Below, one piece after another: positions 27,037 through 35,328 of a stretch of 64,000 nt of DNA (position 1 is the first letter of the stretch; each line of letters begins with the position of its first letter). The notes beneath the pieces are model-generated. The model saw nothing but the letters and a program-made list of their open reading frames with translations, did not search any database and was not told the DNA's origin. This stretch comes from an uncultured bacterium (GTDB lineage: Bacteria > Planctomycetota > UBA1135 > GCA-002686595). The DNA is taken from the NCBI GenBank assembly GCA_937905825.1, contig CALCXM010000059.1:1-64000 (forward strand). Reading direction: 5' to 3'. The position numbers were made by a program, and so were the translations under genes.

Positions 27037-28281
27037 ATGCCCCCCCCCAACTTTCCCTTCGACGCGGTGCTTTTCGACCTGGACGGCACTCTGCTCGCGA
27101 CCGACCGTTTTTGGATTCCCGCCGCCCGAGTGGGAGCCCGCCGTGCTTTTGCTGAGCTCGGCCTCGTCCGCGAAATCCCCAGTGCGGAGCAGTGGATGTC
27201 GATGGTCGGCCTGCCGCTCTCGGAAGGCTTTGACGCGGTTTTTCCCGACTTGAGCCAAGCGCAGCGCACTCTCGTCCAAGAGCGCTGCGTTGAAGAAGAG
27301 CACTTCGCCTTGGAATCCGGAGCAGCCGCTCTGCTTCCCGGCGTGGCAGAGGTCTTGGAGGAGTTGCACGACCGCGGAGTGCCCATGGGCATCGCGAGCA
27401 ACTGCTCCCAGCGCTACTTGGACTCGGCCATGCTGAAGCCGGAGTTAAAGCAATTCATCCACGAAGGTCGTTGCCTCGACTCCCCGGGGATTCACAACAA
27501 GGCGGAGATGATCGAAGACCTGCTGCTGACCTTCGGAACTCGAAGCGCGGTGATGGTCGGCGACCGCCGTGGGGATCGTGACGCGGCGCATGCCAACGGT
27601 CTGCCCCACGTGCACCTGGAGAATGGTTTCGCTCCGGCGGGGGAGTCCGTGGAGTGCGAAGCGCGCATCGTCGACTTCCTGGAGCTCATTCCGCGCCTCG
27701 AAGGACGCACCCGTTGGATCGACGGGGTCTTGCAAGAACTCGGCATCGGCGAGGGACCTGGCGGACCAAGAACCCTAGGGATCACGGGCCGCACCTGTTC
27801 TGGAACCAGCTACTTCGCCCGGGACCTAGCCCGCCGCCTGCGTGAACGGGGCCGCCAGGTACGCGTCGTTCCCATGCAGGAGTTTGCCCTCGCAAGTGAG
27901 AGTGGAGATCGGGCGCCCTTGGAGGAATCGACTGCAGCCCTCGCCATTCCGGGCATGTTCTATGAACTCGACTTCGTCTCGCGCAACGTCTTGGAGCCTG
28001 TTGGCGAACCCGGGGAACTGCTGATCTTGGAAGGCCCCTTCTTGCTGCACCCGCGCCTACGATCCGCCCTCGATCGTGTGGTGTCCTTGGACGTTCCGGA
28101 AGAGCTGCTGATGCGACGGGGCGCGTCCAGAGAACTGCCCGTCGGACGAGCCTCGACCTTTGCCGCCATGCGTTCCGTTCGTTGGCCAGCGGAAGCGCGC
28201 TTCGACGAAGCTTGCCCGCCAGCCGAGCGCAGTGATCTGCATCTAGACGCGTCCAACTGTTTAGGTCCCGAAGCGGGTTGA
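27037..28281 (+). CDS. HAD-family phosphatase fused to a P-loop kinase-like domain
   Basis: 414 residues in two parts. The first (about 1-225) is a HAD hydrolase: FDLDGTLLATD holds the catalytic Asp pair, GIASNCSQ is motif II, the Lys in NKAEMIEDL fits motif III, and VMVGDRRGDRDAA is motif IV. It should dephosphorylate a small phosphorylated metabolite. The second part (about 247-414) resembles uridine/nucleoside kinases: ITGRTCSGTSYFARDLARRL sits where GxxGSGKTT is expected, followed by LILEGPFLLHPRL like the DxxDG-type region. The P-loop Lys is replaced by Thr, so kinase activity is doubtful. The ATG at 27037 follows the divergent peroxiredoxin gene by 173 bp. Substrates are unknown. Confidence 0.82.
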   Translation: MPPPNFPFDAVLFDLDGTLLATDRFWIPAARVGARRAFAELGLVREIPSAEQWMSMVGLPLSEGFDAVFPDLSQAQRTLVQERCVEEEHFALESGAAALLPGVAEVLEELHDRGVPMGIASNCSQRYLDSAMLKPELKQFIHEGRCLDSPGIHNKAEMIEDLLLTFGTRSAVMVGDRRGDRDAAHANGLPHVHLENGFAPAGESVECEARIVDFLELIPRLEGRTRWIDGVLQELGIGEGPGGPRTLGITGRTCSGTSYFARDLARRLRERGRQVRVVPMQEFALASESGDRAPLEESTAALAIPGMFYELDFVSRNVLEPVGEPGELLILEGPFLLHPRLRSALDRVVSLDVPEELLMRRGASRELPVGRASTFAAMRSVRWPAEARFDEACPPAERSDLHLDASNCLGPEAG

Positions 28282-28420
28282 GGCTGATCCGCGCAGAGCT
28301 TCGAGCGTCGAAGTGACCAGAGGAGACGGCTGGGGAGGGCGGGCGCACTTTGGAGCTCCTCATTTCCGTTCCGAGTGCCTCGTCGGCGGATGCGATGGGG
28401 GGACGAATCGTAGGTGCCGG

Positions 28421-29331
28421 CTACGGCAGCTTGGTGATCATGACGCAATACATGGCGCGCTGGACGGCCAGCGCTTCTCCATCGGCGACGTTGCCACCAA
28501 GGACGATCGGTCCGGGTTCAAAGTCCTTGTGGAACAGACCCATGGTCCAGGATTGCGTGCCATCGCCAACGGTCAAGCCGCTGGTAGAAGCCTGCCAACC
28601 CAGCAGTCATTCGGGCCTCTAGCGAAGCGATCATCGTGGGCCACCCAAACCCGTGCACGCTGACTGACTTCAAAGCGAAGGAAGCGCGCGAGGGTGGCGC
28701 TGCGCAGATCGCTTGCGGCCGTGAGCAAGGGCTTGGAGCCAAGCAGTGCGGCGGGCGCTTGCTGCACGGTCATGTTGCTGTCGAGGTAAGGCTTATAGCC
28801 GAGGGCTAAGGGGCTGTCACTCACCCGATAGGGCGCAACGGAACGCGCTCGAATTTCGTTGACGTTGAGGCCTTCCCAAGCGTCTATCTGCAGTTTCGCA
28901 ATGGCGATGCCACGTTCACCCGACACGCTGTAGAGCAGGTAGTTCTGGCCCTCCTCTTCGAACAGGCAGGGGTCCAACAGCTTGGCGCCGTGGCTCGTCT
29001 CGTAGGGCTCGGTTGGAAAGAGCACGACCCTCGAAGCCGATGGAGTCCATAGGGCCCAATCCGTGCTGAGGTCCACCGTCCGCAGCCGAATGCGCTCGGG
29101 GTTTTCGTTCTTGAGGCTGTAGAAGAAGTATCTGCGGTTGTTGTGCACGCGGACCGCGAAGTGCCGGTAGGTGGAGTCGAAGAGCGTCGGCCCCAGTTCG
29201 AAGTTGTGCGCCCCATCGAGCGAACGATAGACCGGACCCAGGCGGGCAAAACGTTCAACGGAAATGCTTTGAGCCCCAAGAGCCGGCATGGCAAGAGCTG
29301 CGAGCGAAATGGCGAGTCGACTGTGTCTCAT
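28421..29331 (-). pseudogene. Secreted protein with an apparent frameshift near its C-terminus
   Basis: The main frame starts at ATG 29331 with a signal peptide (MRHSRLAISLAALAMPALGA) and has a beta-rich body (YRHFAVRVHNNRRYFFYS, LLDPCLFEEEGQNYLLYS, resembling a glycoside-hydrolase family 43/beta-propeller-like secreted protein, unassigned). Near 28605 the frame runs into a stop at 28573. A different frame then continues GWQASTSGLTVGDGTQSW, FEPGPIVLGGNVADG, to VMITKLP and stops at 28421. I recall that wording from C-terminal beta-sandwich segments of other planctomycete exported proteins, so the two frames were probably one protein of about 300 residues with a 1-bp change. It could be a sequencing error instead of a true mutation. 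Confidence 0.6.
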
Positions 29332-29578
29332 CGTTTGCAAGGTGAGGCTCATCGTTTGCGGGAAGGAACGAGCGAAGCGGGCGCACGGGAATGAGCGCGG
29401 ACTTCGCCCTTGACCCTACGGCATTCTCGAGAGATCGGTGCGCGAATCAGGCCAGTCGCACGCCAGAAAGCCGCGTCGCCGTAGGCCGGACCCTCGCGCA
29501 CCGGCTCCATAAATGGGCGTCAGTTCCCGGCGTGATCCGAACGGGGAGACTGCGGGCGCGCGAAAGGCCCCATCTCGC

Positions 29579-30355
29579 TCAGAGCGAATCCGAGGGAGGG
29601 CCCGACTCTGCTTCTAGTTGCGCGGTAATCGCGTTCCGAACCGGACGCAAGTGCGCAGGGCAGACAAACAGGAACGCGAAGGAACCCACCGCCAAGGGAT
29701 AGATGGCAAGGAACTGGAAGGGAACCGAGAGCAGCCAACCAGCGGTGGATCGAGCACTGCCTAGCAAGTGCTGCAAGGCCGTATGCGGCAAGTAGACCAG
29801 GAGACCGGCGATGATCGTCAGCGCAACCAGTCTCCAGACATGGTCGCGAGTGGTCGCCCAACAAGCGCGCAGTGTCCAGGCCTGATCCACCGCCAAGCCC
29901 GGTAGGAGCAGGAACAGTCGAGCGCTGACGTAGACCAGCACCACAACGATTCCCGTGAGGAGCAGCACGCCAGGTGCGCTCGTGCTTCCAAGGAAGAAGA
30001 CCCCAACGAGGGGCACAGCGAGGAAGCCCCCGGCGCCGAGTCCCAGTGCGACAGAGTAGGTCAAGTAGCGAAGCTCACGCCGTGTGAAGTACACGCCCCA
30101 TTTGTTCGGGATCGATCCCGGTCCCAAAATCAAGATGCGGTAGCACGTCACGGAGAACAGCACGCCGGCAAGGGCCTGAATCAGCAGCTGGAGGGGCACC
30201 AGGTAGGGGCTGAACGAGGGATACCTGCAAATCGCAATCGCCGCGATCGGTAGGACGCATCCCCGGACCAAAGCCACCCGATTCGCAAGGACCTGGTCAT
30301 AGGCCAAGCACAGTGTCTCGGTGATCGGGAGTTTGTCTTGCGGTGGGGTGTCCAT
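29579..30355 (-). CDS. Polytopic membrane protein, unknown function
   Basis: About 258 residues with roughly six hydrophobic helices (ALVRGCVLPIAAIAI, LLLTGIVVVLVYVSARLFLLL, LVALTIIAGLLVYL, FLAIYPLAVGSFAFLFVC). No catalytic or transporter motif is evident. The layout resembles glycerophosphoryl-diester membrane-domain or DUF-type proteins of six helices, but I cannot name the family. The ATG at 30355 or the one at 30370 (five residues longer) may be used. It lies on the minus strand, like the gene beyond it, with about 100 bp between. Confidence 0.7.
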   Translation of the reverse strand: MDTPPQDKLPITETLCLAYDQVLANRVALVRGCVLPIAAIAICRYPSFSPYLVPLQLLIQALAGVLFSVTCYRILILGPGSIPNKWGVYFTRRELRYLTYSVALGLGAGGFLAVPLVGVFFLGSTSAPGVLLLTGIVVVLVYVSARLFLLLPGLAVDQAWTLRACWATTRDHVWRLVALTIIAGLLVYLPHTALQHLLGSARSTAGWLLSVPFQFLAIYPLAVGSFAFLFVCPAHLRPVRNAITAQLEAESGPPSDSL

Positions 30356-30456
30356 GGAATCCTGGCGCATCCGGTTGATGGCGATGATTCAACCGTTTGG
30401 TGGACCAGACAGCCTAGCGCGCTGCAGCGCTTCCCGGTCCCTGAATCCCAGGCGGC

Positions 30457-31095
30457 CTACAGCCCGCTGATGAGAATGACGAGCAGCAGGCTACAGAACA
30501 TCACGCTCCAGAAGATCAAGCGAGGCTTCTCTTTTGCCTTGTTCGCGTAATGACTCTCCAACTCGCGTGCTTGATGGCCCGTCTCGTTTTCGGCGCCTTC
30601 GTTGCGCATCAAGCGCGCGATGTAGGAGTCCGGGTCGGCTTTTGTCAGGCGGCGCAGGCGTAGAGCCTGGAAACAGCAGAAGCCGTACATGCTCATCCAG
30701 AACAGTGAGCCGAGAGGAGTCGCCAGGCCTTCGCCTTCCAGCTGCGGATCTAGAATCCAGTTGATCAGGCCAAGGCTGCTGATCAGGGTGAGGATCAGCG
30801 GTGCGGGTAAGGGGTAGCGATCGGCAAAGCGAATGCCGAGCACCGCGACCCCGAAGCCCAGCGCCAGCAGGGCCAGGAGCGTTGGCTCGAGCGGCTCCGA
30901 ATCGAGGGCGAAGATCGTGAGCATGATCATCGCGAGCGAAGCCCGCAAGGCCCACACGTACATCATCAACCGAACAAAGCGCACCCACTTGAGCGCCGTG
31001 CGGGCTTGTGAACGATCGCCGCTGGCCGTGCTGCTGCGCTTCGAAGAGCCGAGATTCTTTCGATTGCCGAGAAGGGTGCTTTGCTGTTCGTTCAT
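30457..31095 (-). CDS. Four-helix membrane protein, unknown function
   Basis: 212 residues. The first 25 are polar and cytoplasmic; then come hydrophobic helices around 41-60, 71-88, 98-112 and 196-212 (SVMFCSLLLVILISGL), with a shorter one in FWMSMYGFCCFQAL. A charged loop of about 40 residues lies before the last helix. No family recognised. Same strand as the gene at 29579. Confidence 0.7.
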   Translation of the reverse strand: MNEQQSTLLGNRKNLGSSKRSSTASGDRSQARTALKWVRFVRLMMYVWALRASLAMIMLTIFALDSEPLEPTLLALLALGFGVAVLGIRFADRYPLPAPLILTLISSLGLINWILDPQLEGEGLATPLGSLFWMSMYGFCCFQALRLRRLTKADPDSYIARLMRNEGAENETGHQARELESHYANKAKEKPRLIFWSVMFCSLLLVILISGL

Positions 31096-31286
31096 CGTGC
31101 TGTACGTGATGGCGAGAGGATGCGAGTCCGAGTCCGTGCCCTCAGTAGCCTACTTGGTTCGAGATCGTTCGGTTCCCTTTTTATGGCGAGCCTCCTCTGA
31201 TTGAACCGGGGAGTCCAGGCTAGGGCTGGCCGATACAATGGCGCGCCAGGATTGGAACTCGCCGACTCTTGTCTTTTGAAACCGCG

Positions 31287-31688
31287 ATGTTGACCAAGAA
31301 ACTCTCGCTGGCCTTTGCACCCTCTGGGGTCGCCCTCGTTTTCGCCGGAACGGTCTTTATTATCTCAGGCGGCGCAAAGGCGCTTGCTCGACAGGTCGTG
31401 CTCTATGATCCAAAGCTCGCTCTGGGATTGCCCTTGTCGGACAGCCGATCCGGGGGGCTGATGGAGTACCCGGCGGAAAGGACTGTAGATGAGCTCATGG
31501 CGCACATGGCTTCGCTCGATGGCGAGTACGTGGAACAGTTCGACATAACAGTGAATGTGTCCTTTGGAGTGCCGATTCAGCTAGTCATGAGTCCACTCGC
31601 CAATAGCCCAAAATCACTCGGCTTCGCCTCGTTCCCGCTCTCTTGCGGCACTTTGCAAGTCCTGGCCCAGGTTGGAAGGGCTCCCTGA
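31287..31688 (+). CDS. Possible small exported or membrane protein, weakly supported
   Basis: 133 residues. The N-terminus MLTKKLSLAFAPSGVALVFAGTVFIISGGAKA looks like a signal peptide or anchor, followed by a soluble region without recognisable motifs. Nothing in the flanking 170-250 bp strengthens the call. The gene next to it (31947) is also exported, so a real small gene is possible, but a chance frame cannot be excluded. An upstream in-frame TTG at 31269 is less likely than the ATG. Confidence 0.4.
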   Translation: MLTKKLSLAFAPSGVALVFAGTVFIISGGAKALARQVVLYDPKLALGLPLSDSRSGGLMEYPAERTVDELMAHMASLDGEYVEQFDITVNVSFGVPIQLVMSPLANSPKSLGFASFPLSCGTLQVLAQVGRAP

Positions 31689-31946
31689 GGGCCGAAGGGA
31701 CGACGTTGGCGAACCTTCTCCCTCGGGGGTGGCTTACGGGAAATCTTTGGATTTCAGTTCCGGCGGGGACGCAAGCCTTCCCGGTGGGGGCTTCGAGTTC
31801 ACTCACTTGCTTCAAGTTGCGGTCGAGTTGTGACTCAAAATCTTTGCGAGGGACAATTTGATCCCTGTCTGTCACGGGAGAGCCCAGCCTCCGAAGTGGG
31901 TGTGGCTTGCACCTCCATTCACCTTTCTACAGCCTCCCCGAATCCA

Positions 31947-32756
31947 ATGATCTCCCTACTTGCCCTAGCTCCACTGCTCTTCCCCGCCCCTCTAGTGACC
32001 AACACCTATCTCGCTAGGGGCTCCCAAGAACCCGTCCCTGAAGAGACGGCAACTTCGTCCGTCACACACTCGAGCACCCTTTGGATCGAGCGGAAGTACG
32101 AGGTGCAGGGTTCATGGCGTATCGAGCACCGAGCGAAAACGGACAAGTCCCCAGCGCTCACCCAACTGATCTTGGGAGCCAACTTCAAGACGGAGAAAGG
32201 CCCCGATCTAAAGGTGGTGCTTTCCCCGCAAGAGGCTTCACAGATCAAGTCCAAGAACACGCTGAATGGTGGCCTAGTGCTCGGTGTCTTAAGCCGCTAC
32301 TCCGGCGAATCGACGTTCAACATTCCCGTAGGCACCGACCTGTCAAAGTTCAAGTCCATGGCCATCCACTGCGAAGAGTACAGCGTGCTTTGGGGGACGA
32401 CGCCGCTTGCAACAGGGCAGGTCTTGAAGAGTGGCGCGAGCTGGACGAAGAAGGCCAATCGGATTCGAGGGCATTGGGAAGTCGCGCAAGTGGGCAAGGA
32501 TCTTGTCCTGAGGCTCGGCGAGGACTTCAACACCAGCAGCGGGCCCGACCTCAAACTGGTGTTCACCAAAGAGGAGCTTGGAACTCGCACCGGTGAAAAC
32601 GCCCTGACGAATGCCACGATCGTGGCGTCGCTAAAGGATGACGAGGATGCGCAAGCCTACAACTTGGGATCAGCGCTGGTGCTCTCTGACTACAAAGCAC
32701 TCCTGATTCACTGCGAGAAGTACTCAAAACTTTGGGGTGGCACGAGCCTGCGCTAA
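31947..32756 (+). CDS. Exported protein with two tandem DM13-like domains
   Basis: 269 residues, start ATG 31947 chosen to give the signal peptide MISLLALAPLLFPAPLVTNT. Two copies of one domain are visible: first GSWRIEHRAKT...FKTEKGPDLKVVLSP...FNIPVGTDLSKFKSMAIHCEEYSVLWG, second GHWEVAQVGKD...FNTSSGPDLKLVFTK...YNLGSALVLSDYKALLIHCEKYSKLWG. This is the DM13 pattern (GPDLxVxL and LSxYKSxxIxCxxxSVLFG), thought to take part in extracytoplasmic electron transfer or redox; the Cys is conserved in both. No partner gene is evident. Confidence 0.82.
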   Translation: MISLLALAPLLFPAPLVTNTYLARGSQEPVPEETATSSVTHSSTLWIERKYEVQGSWRIEHRAKTDKSPALTQLILGANFKTEKGPDLKVVLSPQEASQIKSKNTLNGGLVLGVLSRYSGESTFNIPVGTDLSKFKSMAIHCEEYSVLWGTTPLATGQVLKSGASWTKKANRIRGHWEVAQVGKDLVLRLGEDFNTSSGPDLKLVFTKEELGTRTGENALTNATIVASLKDDEDAQAYNLGSALVLSDYKALLIHCEKYSKLWGGTSLR

Positions 32757-32916
32757 CCAATCGGACCCAGGGCATCAAAGCGCCGCGGCACTCTCCACGG
32801 CGCGCCCCTTGCCGAACTGGTTGGGTGCGCAAGCGTCCGGTGAGCTCGACCTTGTGTCAAACAGTTGCTCACGGGAGACTGCCAGACAAAACCCCACTTT
32901 CGAAGAGCGGCGACGT

Positions 32917-33573
32917 ATGCTGCGCGCCGTGCCACTTCCCCCCAAGCGAACCCTGCTCGTTCAATTCCTGCGACTGCAGTTGGGTCTATGCGTCTTTGCG
33001 TTCGCCCTGTCCTTGATGCTCGAAGCGCACGTTGGGCTGGATCCTTGGTCCTCGTTTCATGACGGCGTCACGCGCCAGTCGACTCTTTCCTTCGGACGCA
33101 TCTGCCAGATCACCGGCCTGGGCTTGATCGTGATCAGCGCCCTCTTGTTGCAGGTGCGGCCGGGCATTGGGACCCTGTTCAACATGGCCGTGATCGGACC
33201 TTGGATCGACCTGTTCCACGTGCAGCCCTGGTTTCCAGTCTGCGCTGGCGGACTGCCTGGATTCGTTCAGTTCATCGGTGGCATGCTCTTGCTGGGATTC
33301 GCCACGGGCCTCTACATCGGTGCCAACTTGGGAGCGGGACCCCGGGATGGATTCGTGCTGGGATTGTCCGCTCGACTGAAGCAGAGCATCCGGGTCACGC
33401 GCATCGGCATTGAGGTGACCGTGCTCATCAGCGCCTGGGCTCTCGGCGGAGCCCTCGGTTGGGGCACCCTCATCTTTGCCCTCGGCATGGGGCCCATCAT
33501 GCAAACGAGCCTGCGTTGGATGGGGGTTGGAAAAGCGCTCCGAGCGGCCATTCCAAGGCAAACGCCAGCCTGA
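32917..33573 (+). CDS. YczE/YitT-like membrane protein
   Basis: 218 residues with five hydrophobic segments. The order of motifs fits the YczE/YitT type: FAFALSLMLEAHVGLDPWSSFHDGV, then FNMAVIGPWIDLF, and LYIGANLGAGPRDGFVLGL. The LGxxPWxxFxxG and LGxGPRDG stretches are typical. Transported substrate or function is unknown. The ATG at 32917 is preferred to the upstream extension starting at 32737, which overlaps the DM13 gene end. Confidence 0.82.
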   Translation: MLRAVPLPPKRTLLVQFLRLQLGLCVFAFALSLMLEAHVGLDPWSSFHDGVTRQSTLSFGRICQITGLGLIVISALLLQVRPGIGTLFNMAVIGPWIDLFHVQPWFPVCAGGLPGFVQFIGGMLLLGFATGLYIGANLGAGPRDGFVLGLSARLKQSIRVTRIGIEVTVLISAWALGGALGWGTLIFALGMGPIMQTSLRWMGVGKALRAAIPRQTPA

Positions 33574-33932
33574 TCGGGTTCAGCAATGGGGGCCAGGTTG
33601 GAGGGCAAAGCTGGCTAGTAGCGAGGGACCAATCCAGGGCGCCCCGGTTGTTCTGGCCCGATAGGCTCCGAATCTCCTCGAGAACCCCTGAAATCCGTCC
33701 AGAATGTGGCCCTCGGGGTCTAGCCAGCCCGATCGGGGGTTGTCCGCGGAGGCTTCCCGGCACTACAATCTCGCGTTCAGGTCCTGGCGCCCCAAGTCCC
33801 GGACGGCCCCCCCTCTGCACCGATCGAGTGAGAACATCTCGTGGTGTGGGTGCGAAATCGAAACCCCCTTCGCGCAGCTTTGCGCGCTCCCGTCCCACGG
33901 CGCCTCCCTTTCGCCTATTGGCGTGCACATCC
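33574..33932. other. Intergenic region before the rpoZ-lpxK operon
   Basis: About 360 bp without a gene. A sigma70-like promoter candidate lies at 33740-33769. I see no terminator hairpin for the membrane-protein gene to its left and no structured RNA. Confidence 0.5.
33740..33769 (+). promoter_or_regulatory. Sigma70-like promoter candidate for the rpoZ-lpxK operon
   Basis: TTGTCC at 33740-33745 and TACAAT at 33764-33769 with an 18-bp spacer, on the coding strand, 163 bp before the rpoZ-like start. A close match at the -10, weaker at the -35; unproven. Confidence 0.35.
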
Positions 33933-34148
33933 ATGGAAAACCAAACACTGCCCCAACGTCTTCAAAAGTCTGTCTGCGGTTCCTTCCACAAAACCGCGCT
34001 GTTGCAAAAGCGCGTGCGTGAGTTGATCCGTGGAGCTGCGCCGATGATTGAGACCCGGGAGAAGAACCCGATCAAGATCGCCTTCCTCGAGATGGAGCGC
34101 GGCTTGATCGAACTGATTCCTGACGAGGACTCCGCCGCCGTCCTCTAG
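33933..34148 (+). CDS. rpoZ: RNA polymerase omega subunit-like protein
   Basis: 71 residues starting at ATG 33933, hidden in a longer frame on the same strand. The core TALLQKRVRELIRGAAPMIE...NPIKIAFLEMERGLIEL has the omega helix pattern (TxLxxKRxRELxxG...PxxIAxxExxxGxI). The usual omega is 70-90 residues, so length fits. Omega binds the beta' subunit in RNA polymerase. It opens the lipid A/heptose operon with lpxK 79 bp downstream, and a sigma70-like promoter is upstream. The name is an inference from one motif. Confidence 0.55.
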   Translation: MENQTLPQRLQKSVCGSFHKTALLQKRVRELIRGAAPMIETREKNPIKIAFLEMERGLIELIPDEDSAAVL

Positions 34149-34227
34149 TCGAGAGACCACCCGGCGCGGGCTCGTGAGGGCCCGCAACACGGGGTTCGCT
34201 CGCACGACGGGCCACCCCTTGGGCTCC

Positions 34228-35328
34228 ATGAGTTCGCGACCCGATCATCTCCTTGCCCGCCGGGGCGGCGCTGTCGAGTGGCTGCGCTTGCCAGCCTTTT
34301 TGATGGGGGCTGTGACCGGCGTTCGCAATCGCATGTACGACGCGGGTCTGCTCCCGACGCGCTGGGCGAACTTGCCCGTGGTGAGTGTCGGCAACTTGAC
34401 CGTGGGGGGCACTGGCAAGACTCCCATGGTTGCCTGGGTTGTGAAGGCCCTCAAGGCGCGCGGTTGGAATCCTGGTGTCTTGTCCCGCGGCTACCAGGGC
34501 GACAAGCATCAAGGCCAGGGCGCTGAGCCAACGGCGAGTGGTCTCAACGACGAGGGTCAAATGTTCGCAGCCCAGTTCCCCGGCTTGCCGCAAGTGCAAA
34601 TGCCCGACCGCGTGGCCGGGGCGAGGCAACTGGAAGCGTTGGGGGCCAACGTGATCGTTTTGGACGATGGTTTTCAGCACCGGCGATTGGGTCGCGAGAT
34701 CGATCTCGTGTTGGTGGACGCCACGCGCCCCTGGGGGCTGCCCGCTTTGCATGAGGGGGGAGAGGCCGTGCGTGCCGTCTTGCCCCGGGGCCTGATGCGC
34801 GAGAAGGCGGCGAGCTTGGGGCGCGCTTCCGCCCTTGTGATCACGCGCTCGGACAGCCTCAGCCCGGAGCGGCTCGCTGCCCTCGAGGCCGAACTGCAGC
34901 GCGAAGCCCCCGGTTGCGCGCGGCTATTGGGGGAACATCGCCCCACGGCCCTGCGAAATGGGAAGCAGCGCTTGGACCCTGCAGAGCTGCAAAACCGACC
35001 CGTACGCCTCCTGTCGGGCATCGGCAATCCGGAAGCCTTTGAACGCAGCGCTCGGCAACTCGGGGCGCGCATTGAATCTGTGCACGCATTTCCCGATCAT
35101 CACGCCTTCTCGACCCAGGAAATCGAAGGGCTGCCCGGTGACGCGCAGCTGCTTGCGACGTCCAAGGACTCGGTGAAACTCGAACAGTTGGGAATCCCTC
35201 ACCTCGTGCTCGAGGTGGAGTTCACTCTGACACGCGGGGACAAGGTCATGAACGCTTTGCTCGATGCCCTTCCCCATCCCTCCGACTCGCCCAGACGGCA
35301 GTCGCCGAACCTCGTCCAAAATGGCTGA
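34228..35328 (+). CDS. lpxK: Tetraacyldisaccharide 4'-kinase LpxK
   Basis: 366 residues, start ATG 34228. It phosphorylates the 4' position of the lipid A precursor at the inner membrane. The P-loop VGNLTVGGTGKTPMVAW (about 54-70) is the LpxK version of Walker A, preceded by PVVSV. Then come SRGYQG and ALGANVIVLDDGFQHRRL, the DDGFQH motif with the catalytic Asp and His. Length and motif order match the family. The stop overlaps the next start by 8 bp, so the two are co-translated. Confidence 0.95.
   Translation: MSSRPDHLLARRGGAVEWLRLPAFLMGAVTGVRNRMYDAGLLPTRWANLPVVSVGNLTVGGTGKTPMVAWVVKALKARGWNPGVLSRGYQGDKHQGQGAEPTASGLNDEGQMFAAQFPGLPQVQMPDRVAGARQLEALGANVIVLDDGFQHRRLGREIDLVLVDATRPWGLPALHEGGEAVRAVLPRGLMREKAASLGRASALVITRSDSLSPERLAALEAELQREAPGCARLLGEHRPTALRNGKQRLDPAELQNRPVRLLSGIGNPEAFERSARQLGARIESVHAFPDHHAFSTQEIEGLPGDAQLLATSKDSVKLEQLGIPHLVLEVEFTLTRGDKVMNALLDALPHPSDSPRRQSPNLVQNG

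Noticed and set aside
29391..29702. 103-residue plus-strand frame between two minus-strand genes
   Set aside because: No motif, no signal peptide, overlaps the end of the membrane-protein gene at 29579.
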